The translations under genes were made by a program, and so were the position numbers. A stretch of 64,000 bases of DNA from Buttiauxella ferragutiae (lineage in GTDB: Bacteria; Pseudomonadota; Gammaproteobacteria; Enterobacterales; Enterobacteriaceae): assembly GCF_001654915.1 (NCBI RefSeq), contig NZ_LXEQ01000003.1; one strand, 5' to 3'. Shown one piece after another: positions 7,494-16,284 of the stretch (positions are counted from its first letter, which is position 1; each line of letters opens with the position of its first letter). The notes under the pieces are model-generated. The model made no database searches. It was not told the origin of the DNA and was given only the letters and a program-made list of their open reading frames with translations.

Positions 7494-9572
7494 ATGGTAC
7501 CGTCTAAATTTATTCGTTCTAAAGCCGGGCGCTGTCTGCCGGTTGTGCTGGCCGCGCTGTTCTTTGCCGGCTGTACTACTACTAAAGCACCAGACCAGTC
7601 GACCGCGCATATGCAGGGCGAAGCGACTGCCGATTCAGCGTATTACCTGCAGCAAATGCAGCAGAGCGCTGATGATAGCAAGACCACCTGGCAATTACTC
7701 GCCATTCATGCGCTGGTAAAAGAAGGTAAAACTCAGCAAGCCGTTGATCTCTACAACCAGCTACCCAAAGAGATGAATGACGAACAGCGTCGTGAACAAC
7801 AGCTGCTGGTACCTGAAATCAGAGTCGCGCAGAAAGATTACGCCGCCGCGAACGCCGCGCTCGCCAAAATCAATCCGGCAGAATTGAGCAAAAACCAGCA
7901 GGCCCGCTATTACCAGTCTGTTATCGACGCCAGCCAGAATCGTGCGTCGCTGGAGCTGCTGCGTGCTTATATTGCCCAGGAGCCTATCTTGACCGGCCCT
8001 GCGCATCAGAAAAATATCGACGGTACCTGGCAGGCATTATCTCAGATGACGCCAGAGCAGATGAATTCACTGGTCATCAATGCTGACGAAAACACGCTGC
8101 AAGGTTGGCTGGATCTGCAACGCGTGTGGAATGACAACCGTAACGATCCTGAAATGCTGAAAGCCGGTATTAAAGACTGGCAAACGCGTTACCCGCAGAA
8201 TCCGGGTGCAAAAACGCTGCCGACTCAGTTAAGCAATATGCAGAACTACAAAGCGGCTTCGACGAACAAAATTGCCCTTCTGCTGCCATTAAGCGGCCAG
8301 GCGGCGGTTTTTGGTCGCACGATTCAACAAGGTTTTGAAGCGGCGAAAAACATGGGTTCGGCTCCGGTGGCGCAATCTACGGCACCAGCCACAACTCCAG
8401 ATACCAACGCACAACCTGTCGATACCACCCAGGCTGCCTTACCGCAGCCAACTGATGCCAACATGGTGGCGAGCCCGTCAGCCGCATCGGTTGATGACTT
8501 AACGCAACAGCCAGCGGCAGATGCTGAACAACCAACGCCAGTGCCGCAATCTGCACCACAAGTACAGTCAGCAGCAGCGGCTCCAGCGAATCCATCCGCT
8601 GAAATCAAAGTCTACGACACCACCACGCAGCCACTGGCACAGATACTGGCGCAAGCCCAGCAAGATGGTGCGACTATCGTTGTCGGCCCGTTGCTGAAAA
8701 ACAATGTCGATGAGTTAGCAAACAGCACTTCGCCACTGAACATTTTGGCGCTCAACCAGCCAGAGAAAGTGCAGAATCGTGCCAATATCTGTTACTTCGC
8801 ACTGTCGCCAGAAGATGAAGCCCGTGATGCAGCTGGCCATATCTGGCAACAAGGCCATCGTGCACCGCTGTTATTGGTCCCGCGCAATGCGCTGGGTGAT
8901 CGCGTCACTAAGGCCTTCGCTGAAGAATGGATGAAGTTAGGTGGCGGTACTGTTCTGCAACAGAAATTTGGCTCCGTTGCCGAACTCAAACAAGGCATTA
9001 ATAGCGGTTCTGGCATCGCATTAACAGGTTCTCCAGTCACCCCAGCATCCGCTCAACCGGAAGGTGTGACCATCGGCGGGCTGACTATCCCACCACCACC
9101 GACTGACGCACAAATTACCGCAGGCACCTCCGGCGGCGTTGATGCAGCTTATATCGTGGCAACGCCAGATGAAGTCGCGTTGATCAAACCGATGATTGCC
9201 ATGCGTACCGGAAGCCGCAGTCCAGCGCAACTGTATGCCAGCTCACGCAGCTCACAGGGCGTGAACGGCCCGGATTTCCGTCTGGAAATGGATGGTTTGC
9301 AGTTCAGTGAAATCCCAATGCTTGCCGGTAACAACCCGTCGATGATGCAGCAGGCGCTGAGCAGCGTGCATAACGATTACTCGCTGGCGCGTCTGTACGC
9401 GATGGGTGTCGATGCCTGGTCTCTGGCAAATCACTTCTCGCAAATCCGCCAGGTACCGGGTTATCAGGTCAATGGCAACACAGGTACGCTGTCTTCAAAT
9501 CCAGATTGTGTCATTAACAGGAAGTTAAATTGGCTGCAATTCAGTCAGGGTCAAATCGTTCCAGCGTCCTGA
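7494..9572 (+). CDS. lpoA: Outer-membrane lipoprotein LpoA, activator of PBP1A
   Basis: LpoA reaches from the outer membrane through the peptidoglycan to stimulate transpeptidation by PBP1A (MrcA). The 692-residue protein begins with a lipoprotein signal ending FFAGC, making Cys27 the lipidated residue. Residues about 30-255 form the helical TPR-like N-domain; from about residue 256 (KIALLLPLSGQA) begins the periplasmic-binding-protein-like C-domain. That domain is interrupted at about residues 290-365 by a low-complexity Ala/Pro/Gln/Thr-rich stretch, a known variable insert in enteric LpoA. yraN starts inside its 3' end. Confidence 0.96.
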   Translation: MVPSKFIRSKAGRCLPVVLAALFFAGCTTTKAPDQSTAHMQGEATADSAYYLQQMQQSADDSKTTWQLLAIHALVKEGKTQQAVDLYNQLPKEMNDEQRREQQLLVPEIRVAQKDYAAANAALAKINPAELSKNQQARYYQSVIDASQNRASLELLRAYIAQEPILTGPAHQKNIDGTWQALSQMTPEQMNSLVINADENTLQGWLDLQRVWNDNRNDPEMLKAGIKDWQTRYPQNPGAKTLPTQLSNMQNYKAASTNKIALLLPLSGQAAVFGRTIQQGFEAAKNMGSAPVAQSTAPATTPDTNAQPVDTTQAALPQPTDANMVASPSAASVDDLTQQPAADAEQPTPVPQSAPQVQSAAAAPANPSAEIKVYDTTTQPLAQILAQAQQDGATIVVGPLLKNNVDELANSTSPLNILALNQPEKVQNRANICYFALSPEDEARDAAGHIWQQGHRAPLLLVPRNALGDRVTKAFAEEWMKLGGGTVLQQKFGSVAELKQGINSGSGIALTGSPVTPASAQPEGVTIGGLTIPPPPTDAQITAGTSGGVDAAYIVATPDEVALIKPMIAMRTGSRSPAQLYASSRSSQGVNGPDFRLEMDGLQFSEIPMLAGNNPSMMQQALSSVHNDYSLARLYAMGVDAWSLANHFSQIRQVPGYQVNGNTGTLSSNPDCVINRKLNWLQFSQGQIVPAS

Positions 9573-9925
9573 CACGTCAACAAACTGGCGCGCGCTACGA
9601 ATTAGCGGCGCGCCATTTTCTTGAACGCAAAGGACTGCATTTCATGGCCGCCAACGTGCATTCTCGCGGTGGCGAAATCGACCTCATCATGCGACACGGC
9701 ACCGTTATCGTCTTTGTGGAAGTACGCTACCGGCGCTCTAACCACTTTGGGGATGCCGCCGCCAGCGTCACACCACGTAAGCAACAAAAGTTATTACAGG
9801 CTGCCCGGTATTGGCTGGCCCGCACATCAGGAAGTTTTGATACTGTGGATTGCCGTTTCGATGTGTTAGCCTTCACCGGCAATGAAATAGAGTGGTTAAC
9901 CAACGCGTTCACCGCAGATTTTTAA
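9530..9925 (+). CDS. yraN: YraN, UPF0102 nuclease-fold protein
   Basis: A 131-residue protein of family UPF0102, which has a restriction-endonuclease-like fold; its cellular role is not settled. The core GGEIDLIMR and FVEVRYRR matches the D-(E/Q)xK-like region of the fold, followed by VTPRKQQKLLQAARYWL. It appears to start at a TTG at 9530, within lpoA, preceded by AGGA; this gives the length of the E. coli protein and a 43-bp overlap. It is followed 19 bp later by diaA. Confidence 0.9.
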   Translation: MAAIQSGSNRSSVLTRQQTGARYELAARHFLERKGLHFMAANVHSRGGEIDLIMRHGTVIVFVEVRYRRSNHFGDAAASVTPRKQQKLLQAARYWLARTSGSFDTVDCRFDVLAFTGNEIEWLTNAFTADF

Positions 9926-9944
9926 AGTAACCAGGTAAATAAAC

Positions 9945-10535
9945 GTGCTCGAAAGAATCAAAGCCTGCTTCACGGAAAGTATTCAAACCCAGATTGCCGC
10001 AGCTGAAGCTCTGCCAGATGCTATCTCCCGTGCAGCAATGACACTGGTTCAGTCACTGCTCAATGGCAATAAAATTCTGTGCTGTGGTAACGGCACCTCT
10101 GCGGCTAACGCCCAGCACTTTGCCGCCAGTATGATCAACCGCTTTGAAACCGAGCGCCCGAGTTTACCTGCCATTGCACTTAACGCCGATAATGTGGTCT
10201 TAACCGCTATCACAAATGATCGTTTACACGATGAAGTGTATGCGAAACAAGTACGTGCGCTTGGTCATACCGGCGACATCCTGCTCGCGATTTCAACCCG
10301 CGGCAACAGTCGTGATATCGTCAAAGCGGTAGAAGCCGCCGTGACGCGTGATATGACTATCGTGGCATTGACTGGCTATGACGGCGGGGAGTTGGCTGGT
10401 TTATTAGGGCCACAGGATGTTGAAATTCGCATCCCTTCTCATCGCAGCGCGCGCATTCAGGAAATGCACATGTTGACGGTAAACTGCTTGTGCGATCTGA
10501 TTGATAATACGTTATTCCCTCACCAGGACGATTAA
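9945..10535 (+). CDS. diaA: DnaA initiator-associating protein DiaA
   Basis: A 196-residue SIS-fold protein that forms tetramers, binds several DnaA molecules and promotes orderly initiation at oriC. The sequence is almost identical to E. coli DiaA as I recall it, with CCGNGTSAANAQHFAASM near residue 45 and ISTRGNSRDIVKA near 110. It starts with GTG at 9945. The gene sits between yraN and dolP as in E. coli, with a 9-bp gap to dolP. Confidence 0.96.
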   Translation: MLERIKACFTESIQTQIAAAEALPDAISRAAMTLVQSLLNGNKILCCGNGTSAANAQHFAASMINRFETERPSLPAIALNADNVVLTAITNDRLHDEVYAKQVRALGHTGDILLAISTRGNSRDIVKAVEAAVTRDMTIVALTGYDGGELAGLLGPQDVEIRIPSHRSARIQEMHMLTVNCLCDLIDNTLFPHQDD

Positions 10536-10544
10536 GGAGTACAG

Positions 10545-11120
10545 ATGAAGGCCTATAAGCCACTTGCAGTCCTTATTACTGCGTTACTTCTACAAGGTTG
10601 TGTTGCTGCTGCAGTAGTGGGTACCGCAGCTGTCGCCACGAAAACTGCGACAGATCCGCGCACAGTCGGTACTCAGGTTGACGATGGCACGCTGGAGCTG
10701 AACGTCAGTAGCGCTCTGAACAAAGACGCACAAATCAAGAAAGAAGCACGAATTAATGTCTCTACCTATCAGGGCAAAGTCCTGTTAGTCGGCCAGGCAC
10801 CAAATACTGAACTCGCAGCCCGAGCCAAACAAATTGCGCTGGGCGTTGATGGCACCACCGAGGTGTACAACGAAATCCGCCAAATGGCGCCAATCGGCCT
10901 GGGTACCGCTTCATCAGATACCTGGATTACCACTAAAGTGCGTTCGCAATTGCTGGCAAGCGACCAGGTGAAATCAACCAGTGTGAAAGTCACGACAGAG
11001 AATAGCGAAGTGTTCTTGTTAGGTCTGGTGACCGAGCGGGAAGCCAAGGCTGCGGCAGATATTGCCAGCCGGGTTAGTGACGTTAAGCATGTGACGACTG
11101 CGTTTACGATTCTGAAGTAA
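10545..11120 (+). CDS. dolP: Outer-membrane lipoprotein DolP (division and OM stress)
   Basis: A 191-residue lipoprotein, formerly YraP, that binds anionic phospholipid at division sites and supports outer-membrane integrity and BAM function. The signal peptide ends LLLQGC, making Cys19 the lipid site. Two BON domains follow: about residues 45-115 (DDGTLELNVSSAL ... VYNEI) and 120-191 (DTWITTKVRSQLL ... VTTAFTIL). AAGGAG precedes the ATG. It is the last gene of the conserved block; a GC-rich palindromic repeat follows and probably ends transcription. Confidence 0.96.
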   Translation: MKAYKPLAVLITALLLQGCVAAAVVGTAAVATKTATDPRTVGTQVDDGTLELNVSSALNKDAQIKKEARINVSTYQGKVLLVGQAPNTELAARAKQIALGVDGTTEVYNEIRQMAPIGLGTASSDTWITTKVRSQLLASDQVKSTSVKVTTENSEVFLLGLVTEREAKAAADIASRVSDVKHVTTAFTILK

Positions 11121-11126
11121 TTTCTG

Positions 11127-11158
11127 CCCTCACCCTAACCCTCTCCCCCAGGAGAGGG
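11127..11158. repeat. Dispersed GC-rich palindromic repeat, copy 1 (short)
   Basis: The sequence CCCTCACCCTAACCCTCTCC followed by a short loop and GGAGAGGG recurs at four intergenic places in this window. Here it lies between two converging genes (dolP and the PTS regulator) and can fold into an 8-bp CCCTCTCC/GGAGAGGG hairpin, so it may act as a terminator. Confidence 0.75.
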
Positions 11159-11168
11159 AATTTCCCTG

Positions 11169-13079
11169 CTAAAACCGGCTCAAACAATCCATCGCCACCG
11201 CTTTAAACTCCTCAAAATTCTTGCTATCACGCAGCCTCGGCATCGCCCTTTCACGCAGGAAAGTGACAAACAGATCGTAAATCGCCATCGCCTCCTCGTA
11301 CTCGCTTTTACTGATTGCCAGTAAGAAAATGACGTGTGCTGTTTCATCGCCCCAACTGATGCCCTGCGGCGCAAGCACGGTATAGACCACGGTTTTATTC
11401 GCCATCAGCCCCAATGAGTGCGGAAGCGCGATGCCCTCGCCCAACACGGTACTAACAATCGCTTCGCGTTCGACCACTGACGGATAAAACTCTGCTCCGA
11501 CAACGCCTTCTTGCTCAAGCTGCTGGCAGAGCGTGCGGAACAACTCCTGCTGTGTCATTGGCTCGTCAATCACCCGGAAATGGCTGGCATCGAAGAATTT
11601 ATCCAGCATGTACGGGCGCGTTCTGTCCACCAGCACCAGCTTACCCAACTGTTCTAGCTGGTACTCCGTCGGGAACGGGGCGACGACCACGGTAGGCTTT
11701 GCTTTATCGGTAACTCTGGCGGTAGAGATAACAAAATCTTCCTCAACGCTTTCGAGCTGTTCGTAGTCGCGTAGCGAAATGATACGTCTGACCTCGATTT
11801 GCGGATATTTGCGCAGCAACATTGCCTGAATCATGCGCACCGTGGAATTACCGGTATCGCAAACCAGCAGCACTCGCGGGTTACGCTGATAGCCAATGTT
11901 GTAGTGGCGCTCCAGCCCGACACCGATATGCAGCACCAGGAAACCAATTTCGTTTTCGCTGATCACAAAAGGCGTGTACTTCCCCCAGCTCGACACCGCC
12001 GCCAGCGTCATGTCATACGCCATGGGATAGTGCTGTTTGATGTTGCCAAGCAGCGGGTTAGGGATGTTTATCTGATAACGCACGCGGGTGATCATAGTTT
12101 TGATATGCGTGAGCAAATCCGCGTGTAACTGCTTATCAGTCAGTAGGTTGTAGTTATAGTTGTTGTTGATAAAACTCAGAATATAGTTCACCAGCGCTTC
12201 GTCATCGTCGGCACTAATGGCGCTCGGAGCTACTTCTTGTACCTGACGTGAAGCGATATGCACTTGCAGCCACTGTTCTTCAGCTTCAGAGAGCGGTTTA
12301 CCGGCCAGCGTCTGTAACAACGTGGTGATTTGCCGCGCGGCTTCACGTACCGCTTCGTCGACATCGTCGGCGCTAAACTCCGGCAATGGGTAGCCTTCGC
12401 TAATACGACGCACTGCAACAGCACAGTACAAACGAATAAACTGCTCGCCTTCATCCGTCAGCCGGATTCGACAGCGCGTAAAACAGTTGTGTAGTTCCGC
12501 TGCCAGTTGTTCTGGCACCCCAGCATTCAATGCTTCTTCGGTTAACAGCGGGTTGTCGCTGTCTTCCTGGCTCAATTGCCAGAGCAGTTCAGTAAGGCAG
12601 GCGCGCACCGACATTTCACTACCAAACAACTTCATACCGTGGCGCGGACGAGTTTCAATTACCAGGTTGTAGCGCGCCAGCCATTCACGCACTTCTGCCA
12701 TATCACTTTGTAACGTCGCGCGGCTCACAAACCACTCGTCGGCCAGGTCTTCGAGTTTTAAAGAGAATGCAGAGGTCAGGAAGCGCGCCACCAGATAATG
12801 CACCCGCTCAGGCGAGTTACGCGGAATGCGCAACTGGCGCGAAGGCTGCTGCACCAGCGCCTGATAGAGGGCTGTATCGGCAATATTGAGTTGGTAGCCT
12901 GCGCCGCGATTCAGAACAAATTGCGCACCATGCCCGGCCATCAGCGCATTTAAGGCGGTAATGTCAGTGCGCACCGTGCGAGTAGAAACAGATAAGCGCC
13001 GCGCCAGTTCATCCTGGGGCAGCGTTTCGTTTTGTAGCATCTCAAACAATTGGGCCAGACGTTGGTTCGGGAATCTCAC
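11169..13079 (-). CDS. PTS-regulated transcription activator (HTH-PRD-PRD-EIIB-EIIA)
   Basis: A 636-residue regulator of the MtlR/LicR type, not an RNA-binding antiterminator. Order: winged HTH at residues 1-60 (LARRLSVSTRTVRTDI), a second helical DNA-binding-like region, PRD1 about 190-285 (His274), PRD2 about 295-395 (His325 and His384), a galactitol-like EIIB domain about 400-490 with Cys407 in LLVCDTGNSTV, and an EIIA domain about 500-636 with His554 in ALPHS. PTS proteins phosphorylate such histidines and the cysteine to switch activity. It is encoded after the aldolase on the same strand across a palindromic repeat and probably controls the operon upstream of it. Confidence 0.88.
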   Translation of the reverse strand: MRFPNQRLAQLFEMLQNETLPQDELARRLSVSTRTVRTDITALNALMAGHGAQFVLNRGAGYQLNIADTALYQALVQQPSRQLRIPRNSPERVHYLVARFLTSAFSLKLEDLADEWFVSRATLQSDMAEVREWLARYNLVIETRPRHGMKLFGSEMSVRACLTELLWQLSQEDSDNPLLTEEALNAGVPEQLAAELHNCFTRCRIRLTDEGEQFIRLYCAVAVRRISEGYPLPEFSADDVDEAVREAARQITTLLQTLAGKPLSEAEEQWLQVHIASRQVQEVAPSAISADDDEALVNYILSFINNNYNYNLLTDKQLHADLLTHIKTMITRVRYQINIPNPLLGNIKQHYPMAYDMTLAAVSSWGKYTPFVISENEIGFLVLHIGVGLERHYNIGYQRNPRVLLVCDTGNSTVRMIQAMLLRKYPQIEVRRIISLRDYEQLESVEEDFVISTARVTDKAKPTVVVAPFPTEYQLEQLGKLVLVDRTRPYMLDKFFDASHFRVIDEPMTQQELFRTLCQQLEQEGVVGAEFYPSVVEREAIVSTVLGEGIALPHSLGLMANKTVVYTVLAPQGISWGDETAHVIFLLAISKSEYEEAMAIYDLFVTFLRERAMPRLRDSKNFEEFKAVAMDCLSRF

Positions 13080-13140
13080 TGCCGTTTCCTTTCGTTAAAA
13101 GATACTTTCCATTATGGCTGAGAGTTAACGAATGTGGCGC

Positions 13141-13217
13141 CCTAACCCTCTCCCCCAGGAGAGGGGGACTGTCCGGTATTCGCCCTCTCCCCCAGGGAGA
13201 ATACCGGGGTGAGGGTG
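13141..13217. repeat. Dispersed GC-rich palindromic repeat, copy 2 (double)
   Basis: Two outward-facing halves (CCCTAACCCTCTCCC ... GGAGAGGG and CCCTCTCCC ... GGGGTGAGGG) lie between the aldolase gene and the regulator gene. It can form one long cruciform or two hairpins. The position suggests partial termination, so that the regulator is transcribed less than the operon. Confidence 0.75.
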
Positions 13218-13220
13218 GTG

Positions 13221-13961
13221 TTAGCCAACCAACTTCTTCGTCATCTCCAGCAAGGTACGCACATCTTGCGGACGCGTATTGCCGCTCGCTTTATCAATAA
13301 TCGAGCTGTAAATATGCGGAATGATTTTGCGGACACCCGCGTCCAGCGCGATCTTGAGGATCTCCTCGTAGTTTTCGAGATCAATACCGCCGGTTGGTTC
13401 GAGCCAGAAATCATGCTTCGCACAAGCAGCAGCAACCGCTACAAACTCCTCGCGGCATTCCAGACCACCCATTGGGAAATATTTGATTGAGCTGCCGCCC
13501 ATATCTTTCAGCAATTTAATCGCGGTTTCGACAGGCACAATGCCGTCCGGTGCGCCCGAACTCAGCGGGCCGGTGGAGATTTTCACCATGCCAACCGTGC
13601 CGGTTGGCGAAACCAGGCCATTGACCACGCTTTCGCTTTGCCCAAGCAGCGCACGCGAAGTGCCAACCCCGGTAAACACCTGGTTTACGTGCTGCGGTTG
13701 TACCTGACGGGAGATTTCACTGACCATCGCCGACTGGTTCGGATCGCCCGCGCCAAGGCCAACAGACAGTGCATTTTCAATCAATGCCGCATACTCACGC
13801 ATGTCCGCAACGGCACTAGCAATATCGGGATAGTTTTTGGAAAGTACCCCGACTAAGACGTGGCCTTCTGCCGCGTCATAAATCTCTTTAGCGTTCTCTT
13901 TCGAACCCGCCAGCACATTCAGGCAAACACGATCACGATAAAAATTCGGGGCTAATTTCAT
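13221..13961 (-). CDS. KDPG-type aldolase of the DgaF family
   Basis: A 246-residue cytosolic TIM-barrel aldolase similar to Salmonella DgaF, which splits 2-keto-3-deoxy-6-phosphogluconate into pyruvate and glyceraldehyde-3-phosphate. The motif IKYFPMGG puts Lys160 where KDPG aldolase has its Schiff-base lysine, and PTGGID near residue 208 is a phosphate-loop-like end. It overlaps the preceding PLP-enzyme gene by 4 bp, so the two are translated together. The product of that enzyme is therefore the likely substrate. I leave the symbol empty because the operon differs from the dga operon. Confidence 0.85.
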   Translation of the reverse strand: MKLAPNFYRDRVCLNVLAGSKENAKEIYDAAEGHVLVGVLSKNYPDIASAVADMREYAALIENALSVGLGAGDPNQSAMVSEISRQVQPQHVNQVFTGVGTSRALLGQSESVVNGLVSPTGTVGMVKISTGPLSSGAPDGIVPVETAIKLLKDMGGSSIKYFPMGGLECREEFVAVAAACAKHDFWLEPTGGIDLENYEEILKIALDAGVRKIIPHIYSSIIDKASGNTRPQDVRTLLEMTKKLVG

Positions 13962-15076
13962 GCCTGTTTCTCCTTGCTGACCAACGCTTTAATGCAGTGA
14001 TAAACAATTTCTAACTGCTGCGGGCTAACGCTGCGTACATCAGCTTCAATAATGCCTTCGTTGGCTTTGTAGCCACGGAAGAAAATCGCATACTCGCCTT
14101 GCTTAAGCGCACTCACCAGTTCACTGGTGCTGGTACCAATCACCGCTTCGTCGAACTTGATTTCCGTACGCGCAATATCACGGCCAGCGGCGTCCCACAC
14201 CACGCGCGCGCTGATGCCATCAAGGGTGTTGAGGTTGTCGATAAATGGCGACATTTTTTCCACCATTTGCGCCCCGCTCTCTTTAGCCGCCGTTAAATAG
14301 TGTTCAATGGCGCAGGTCAAACCGAGGATGCCTTCTTTGCCCACTTTCATGGCACGACCAATGCCGCCGGTTTGCAGTTTCACCCACTCAACATATTGCG
14401 CCTTGCCAATCACCAGCCCGCTGGTTGGCCCTTCAATGGCTTTGGCACCGCTATAAATCACCAGATCCGCACCCGCACGGTAGTAGCACTGCAAATCTTC
14501 TTCGGCAGCCGCATCAACAATCAGTGGTAAGTTATGTTTGCGGGCTACCACAGCGGCTTGCTCCACACTGAGCATGCTTTTCTGCACTGAGTGGTGCGAT
14601 TTGATATACAGAATGGCAGCGGTGCGCGGGGAAATCGCCGCAGCGAGTTGATCGGCCGAACATTCGTTGGCGTAACCCGCTTCCACAACTTTGCCACCAC
14701 CGAGATTGACCATGGTGCCAACCGGCGCGCCGAAGTTCACATTGTGGCCCTTTGGCAGCACAATCTCGTTGTTCTCTAGTGGTGCAGCGTGCAGGTTTTC
14801 AATCAGCCAGGCGTTGTCTTTCACCAGTACCGCCGCTACGGACAGTGCGATTCCCGCCGAGGCACAAGAGACAACCGTCGCCCCTTCCACTTCCAGCAGA
14901 TTTGCGATGTAGTCCCCGGTTTTGTTCACCAGGTCTTTCATCTCAAAATAATGATTCATACCATTAGTGACCGCATCGACCACTTCCGCACGCGGGGTAG
15001 AAACACCGAGCGCCGTCATACGGCCAGATGCATTAATCACTTGTTTTAGATTGTATTTTTCATAAATCGAAGACAT
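13958..15076 (-). CDS. SelA-like PLP enzyme, DgaE-type amino-sugar-acid ammonia-lyase
   Basis: A 372-residue PLP-dependent enzyme of the SelA-related family that contains Salmonella DgaE (D-glucosaminate-6-phosphate ammonia-lyase). The PLP lysine is Lys212 in YSGAKAIEGP and Asp188 in LIVDAAAEED would pair with the pyridine nitrogen. The expected chemistry is loss of ammonia and water from a 2-amino-sugar acid phosphate to give a 2-keto-3-deoxy product for the aldolase. The start at 15076 has GGGGAAG just upstream; a longer in-frame version would run far into the amidohydrolase gene. It overlaps that gene by 17 bp. Confidence 0.85.
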   Translation of the reverse strand: MSSIYEKYNLKQVINASGRMTALGVSTPRAEVVDAVTNGMNHYFEMKDLVNKTGDYIANLLEVEGATVVSCASAGIALSVAAVLVKDNAWLIENLHAAPLENNEIVLPKGHNVNFGAPVGTMVNLGGGKVVEAGYANECSADQLAAAISPRTAAILYIKSHHSVQKSMLSVEQAAVVARKHNLPLIVDAAAEEDLQCYYRAGADLVIYSGAKAIEGPTSGLVIGKAQYVEWVKLQTGGIGRAMKVGKEGILGLTCAIEHYLTAAKESGAQMVEKMSPFIDNLNTLDGISARVVWDAAGRDIARTEIKFDEAVIGTSTSELVSALKQGEYAIFFRGYKANEGIIEADVRSVSPQQLEIVYHCIKALVSKEKQA

Positions 15077-16193
15077 GTTCTTCTTCCCCTTGTTCGGTTG
15101 TAAACCACTGACCAGCGCGAACGACGGCCAATGCGACCAGCAACTGCTCACCTGCGAGCGTCTGATCTTCGGAATCGGTAAATACTGTCGGCTGGCGGCG
15201 TTTGGCAAAGATAGTCAGATCACCATCGAGGCCAACCGTCAAACGCCCTTTATTTGCCAGGCGCAGGCCATCGGCGGCATGAGAGGTAACACAATCAATC
15301 ACTTGTGGCAGCGACATGCCTATCGAGAGGAATTTTGACATCACCACCGCCAGGCTATGTACCGGGCCATTGATGCGGTTGCGGCAGTAAATATCGGAGC
15401 TGATAGTGTGTGGCAAAATCCCTTTGCTGATGGCGATTTTCGCCACTTCAAAGCTGAAACTCGCGGTGCCGTGGCCGACATCCAGACGCACGCCGCGCGC
15501 AATCGCACTGGCAATCGAGGCGCGTAATTCGCCTGCTGGCGTCAGAATGCGGTTAGGTTTGCCATTGTAGCAATGGGTGATGATATCGCCCGTGGTCAGT
15601 AAATCGGTGATTTCATCGAGATCCGGCGGGTTGTTGCCAATGTGCACCATCAGCGGCAGATCACCGTTTTCACGCTGGATTTCTTTGGCACGTTGCAGTG
15701 GTTTAATGCCGTTGGCCCCCACCACGCTGCTGCTCATACGCGCTTTAATGCCGACGATAAAACCTTCATGGCGCTGTAGCGCATCACGCACCGCAGCTTT
15801 GTCGATATTCGCCATGTCTGACAGTTCGTTTTGCGCAATCAACCCAACGCGGGAGATGTTCAGTATCGCGTAAACCTCTGTCACCGCCTTGCGCGTTAAC
15901 GCGTAAAAGTCGTCAATATCGTCAGCGCCAGTACTTCCGGCATCCACCACGGTTGTCACGCCAGTGTTGATGCCGATGCTGTCGGGTTCGTCGTGATAAA
16001 TCGGGGATTTTTGGTAGCAGTGAACGTGAGAATCAATCCAGCCTGCGCTGACGTAATACTCGCCGTTGAGCTGGCGTTCTTCCTTTGCCTCGCCGCTGAA
16101 TTCACCCAGCGCGGCAATTTTTCCATCCTTCAACGCGATGTCGATAACCGTATCGTCCACCAGACACGCATTGCGCAGGATTAAATCAAACAT
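15060..16193 (-). CDS. Metal-dependent amidohydrolase of the EF_0837-like family
   Basis: A 377-residue TIM-barrel amidohydrolase related to dihydroorotases and adenine deaminases. Visible metal ligands: His56 and His58 in DSHVHC, Lys150 in VGIKARM (likely carboxylated), His184 in MVHIGN, His207 in THCYNG, and an Asp in SSDIYC. It probably hydrolyses an N-acyl or cyclic amide bond, releasing the free amine for the SelA-like enzyme; the substrate is unknown. The ATG at 16193 follows GGAGAAAACC. A REP-type element separates it from the membrane-protein gene upstream. Confidence 0.82.
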   Translation of the reverse strand: MFDLILRNACLVDDTVIDIALKDGKIAALGEFSGEAKEERQLNGEYYVSAGWIDSHVHCYQKSPIYHDEPDSIGINTGVTTVVDAGSTGADDIDDFYALTRKAVTEVYAILNISRVGLIAQNELSDMANIDKAAVRDALQRHEGFIVGIKARMSSSVVGANGIKPLQRAKEIQRENGDLPLMVHIGNNPPDLDEITDLLTTGDIITHCYNGKPNRILTPAGELRASIASAIARGVRLDVGHGTASFSFEVAKIAISKGILPHTISSDIYCRNRINGPVHSLAVVMSKFLSIGMSLPQVIDCVTSHAADGLRLANKGRLTVGLDGDLTIFAKRRQPTVFTDSEDQTLAGEQLLVALAVVRAGQWFTTEQGEEEHVFDL

Positions 16194-16208
16194 GGTTTTC
16201 TCCTTACT

Positions 16209-16278
16209 GGCGGATGGCGCGTTGCTTATCCGCCCTACGAATGATGTTGTAGGGTGGATAAGCGCAGCGTCATCCACC
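16209..16278. repeat. REP/BIME-like element, copy 1
   Basis: Two inverted units, GGCGGATGGCGCGTTGCTTA and GTAGGGTGGATAAGCGCAGC with their continuations, face each other in the gap between the DUF4310 and amidohydrolase genes. The same two units recur at 34723-34796. In enteric bacteria such elements stabilise upstream mRNA and bind gyrase or IHF. Confidence 0.8.
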
Positions 16279-16284
16279 ACTGGG

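Noticed and set aside
8324..8608. Open frame antisense to the lpoA low-complexity region
   Set aside because: It mirrors a repetitive Ala/Pro/Gln codon run in lpoA and has no ribosome site or family resemblance.
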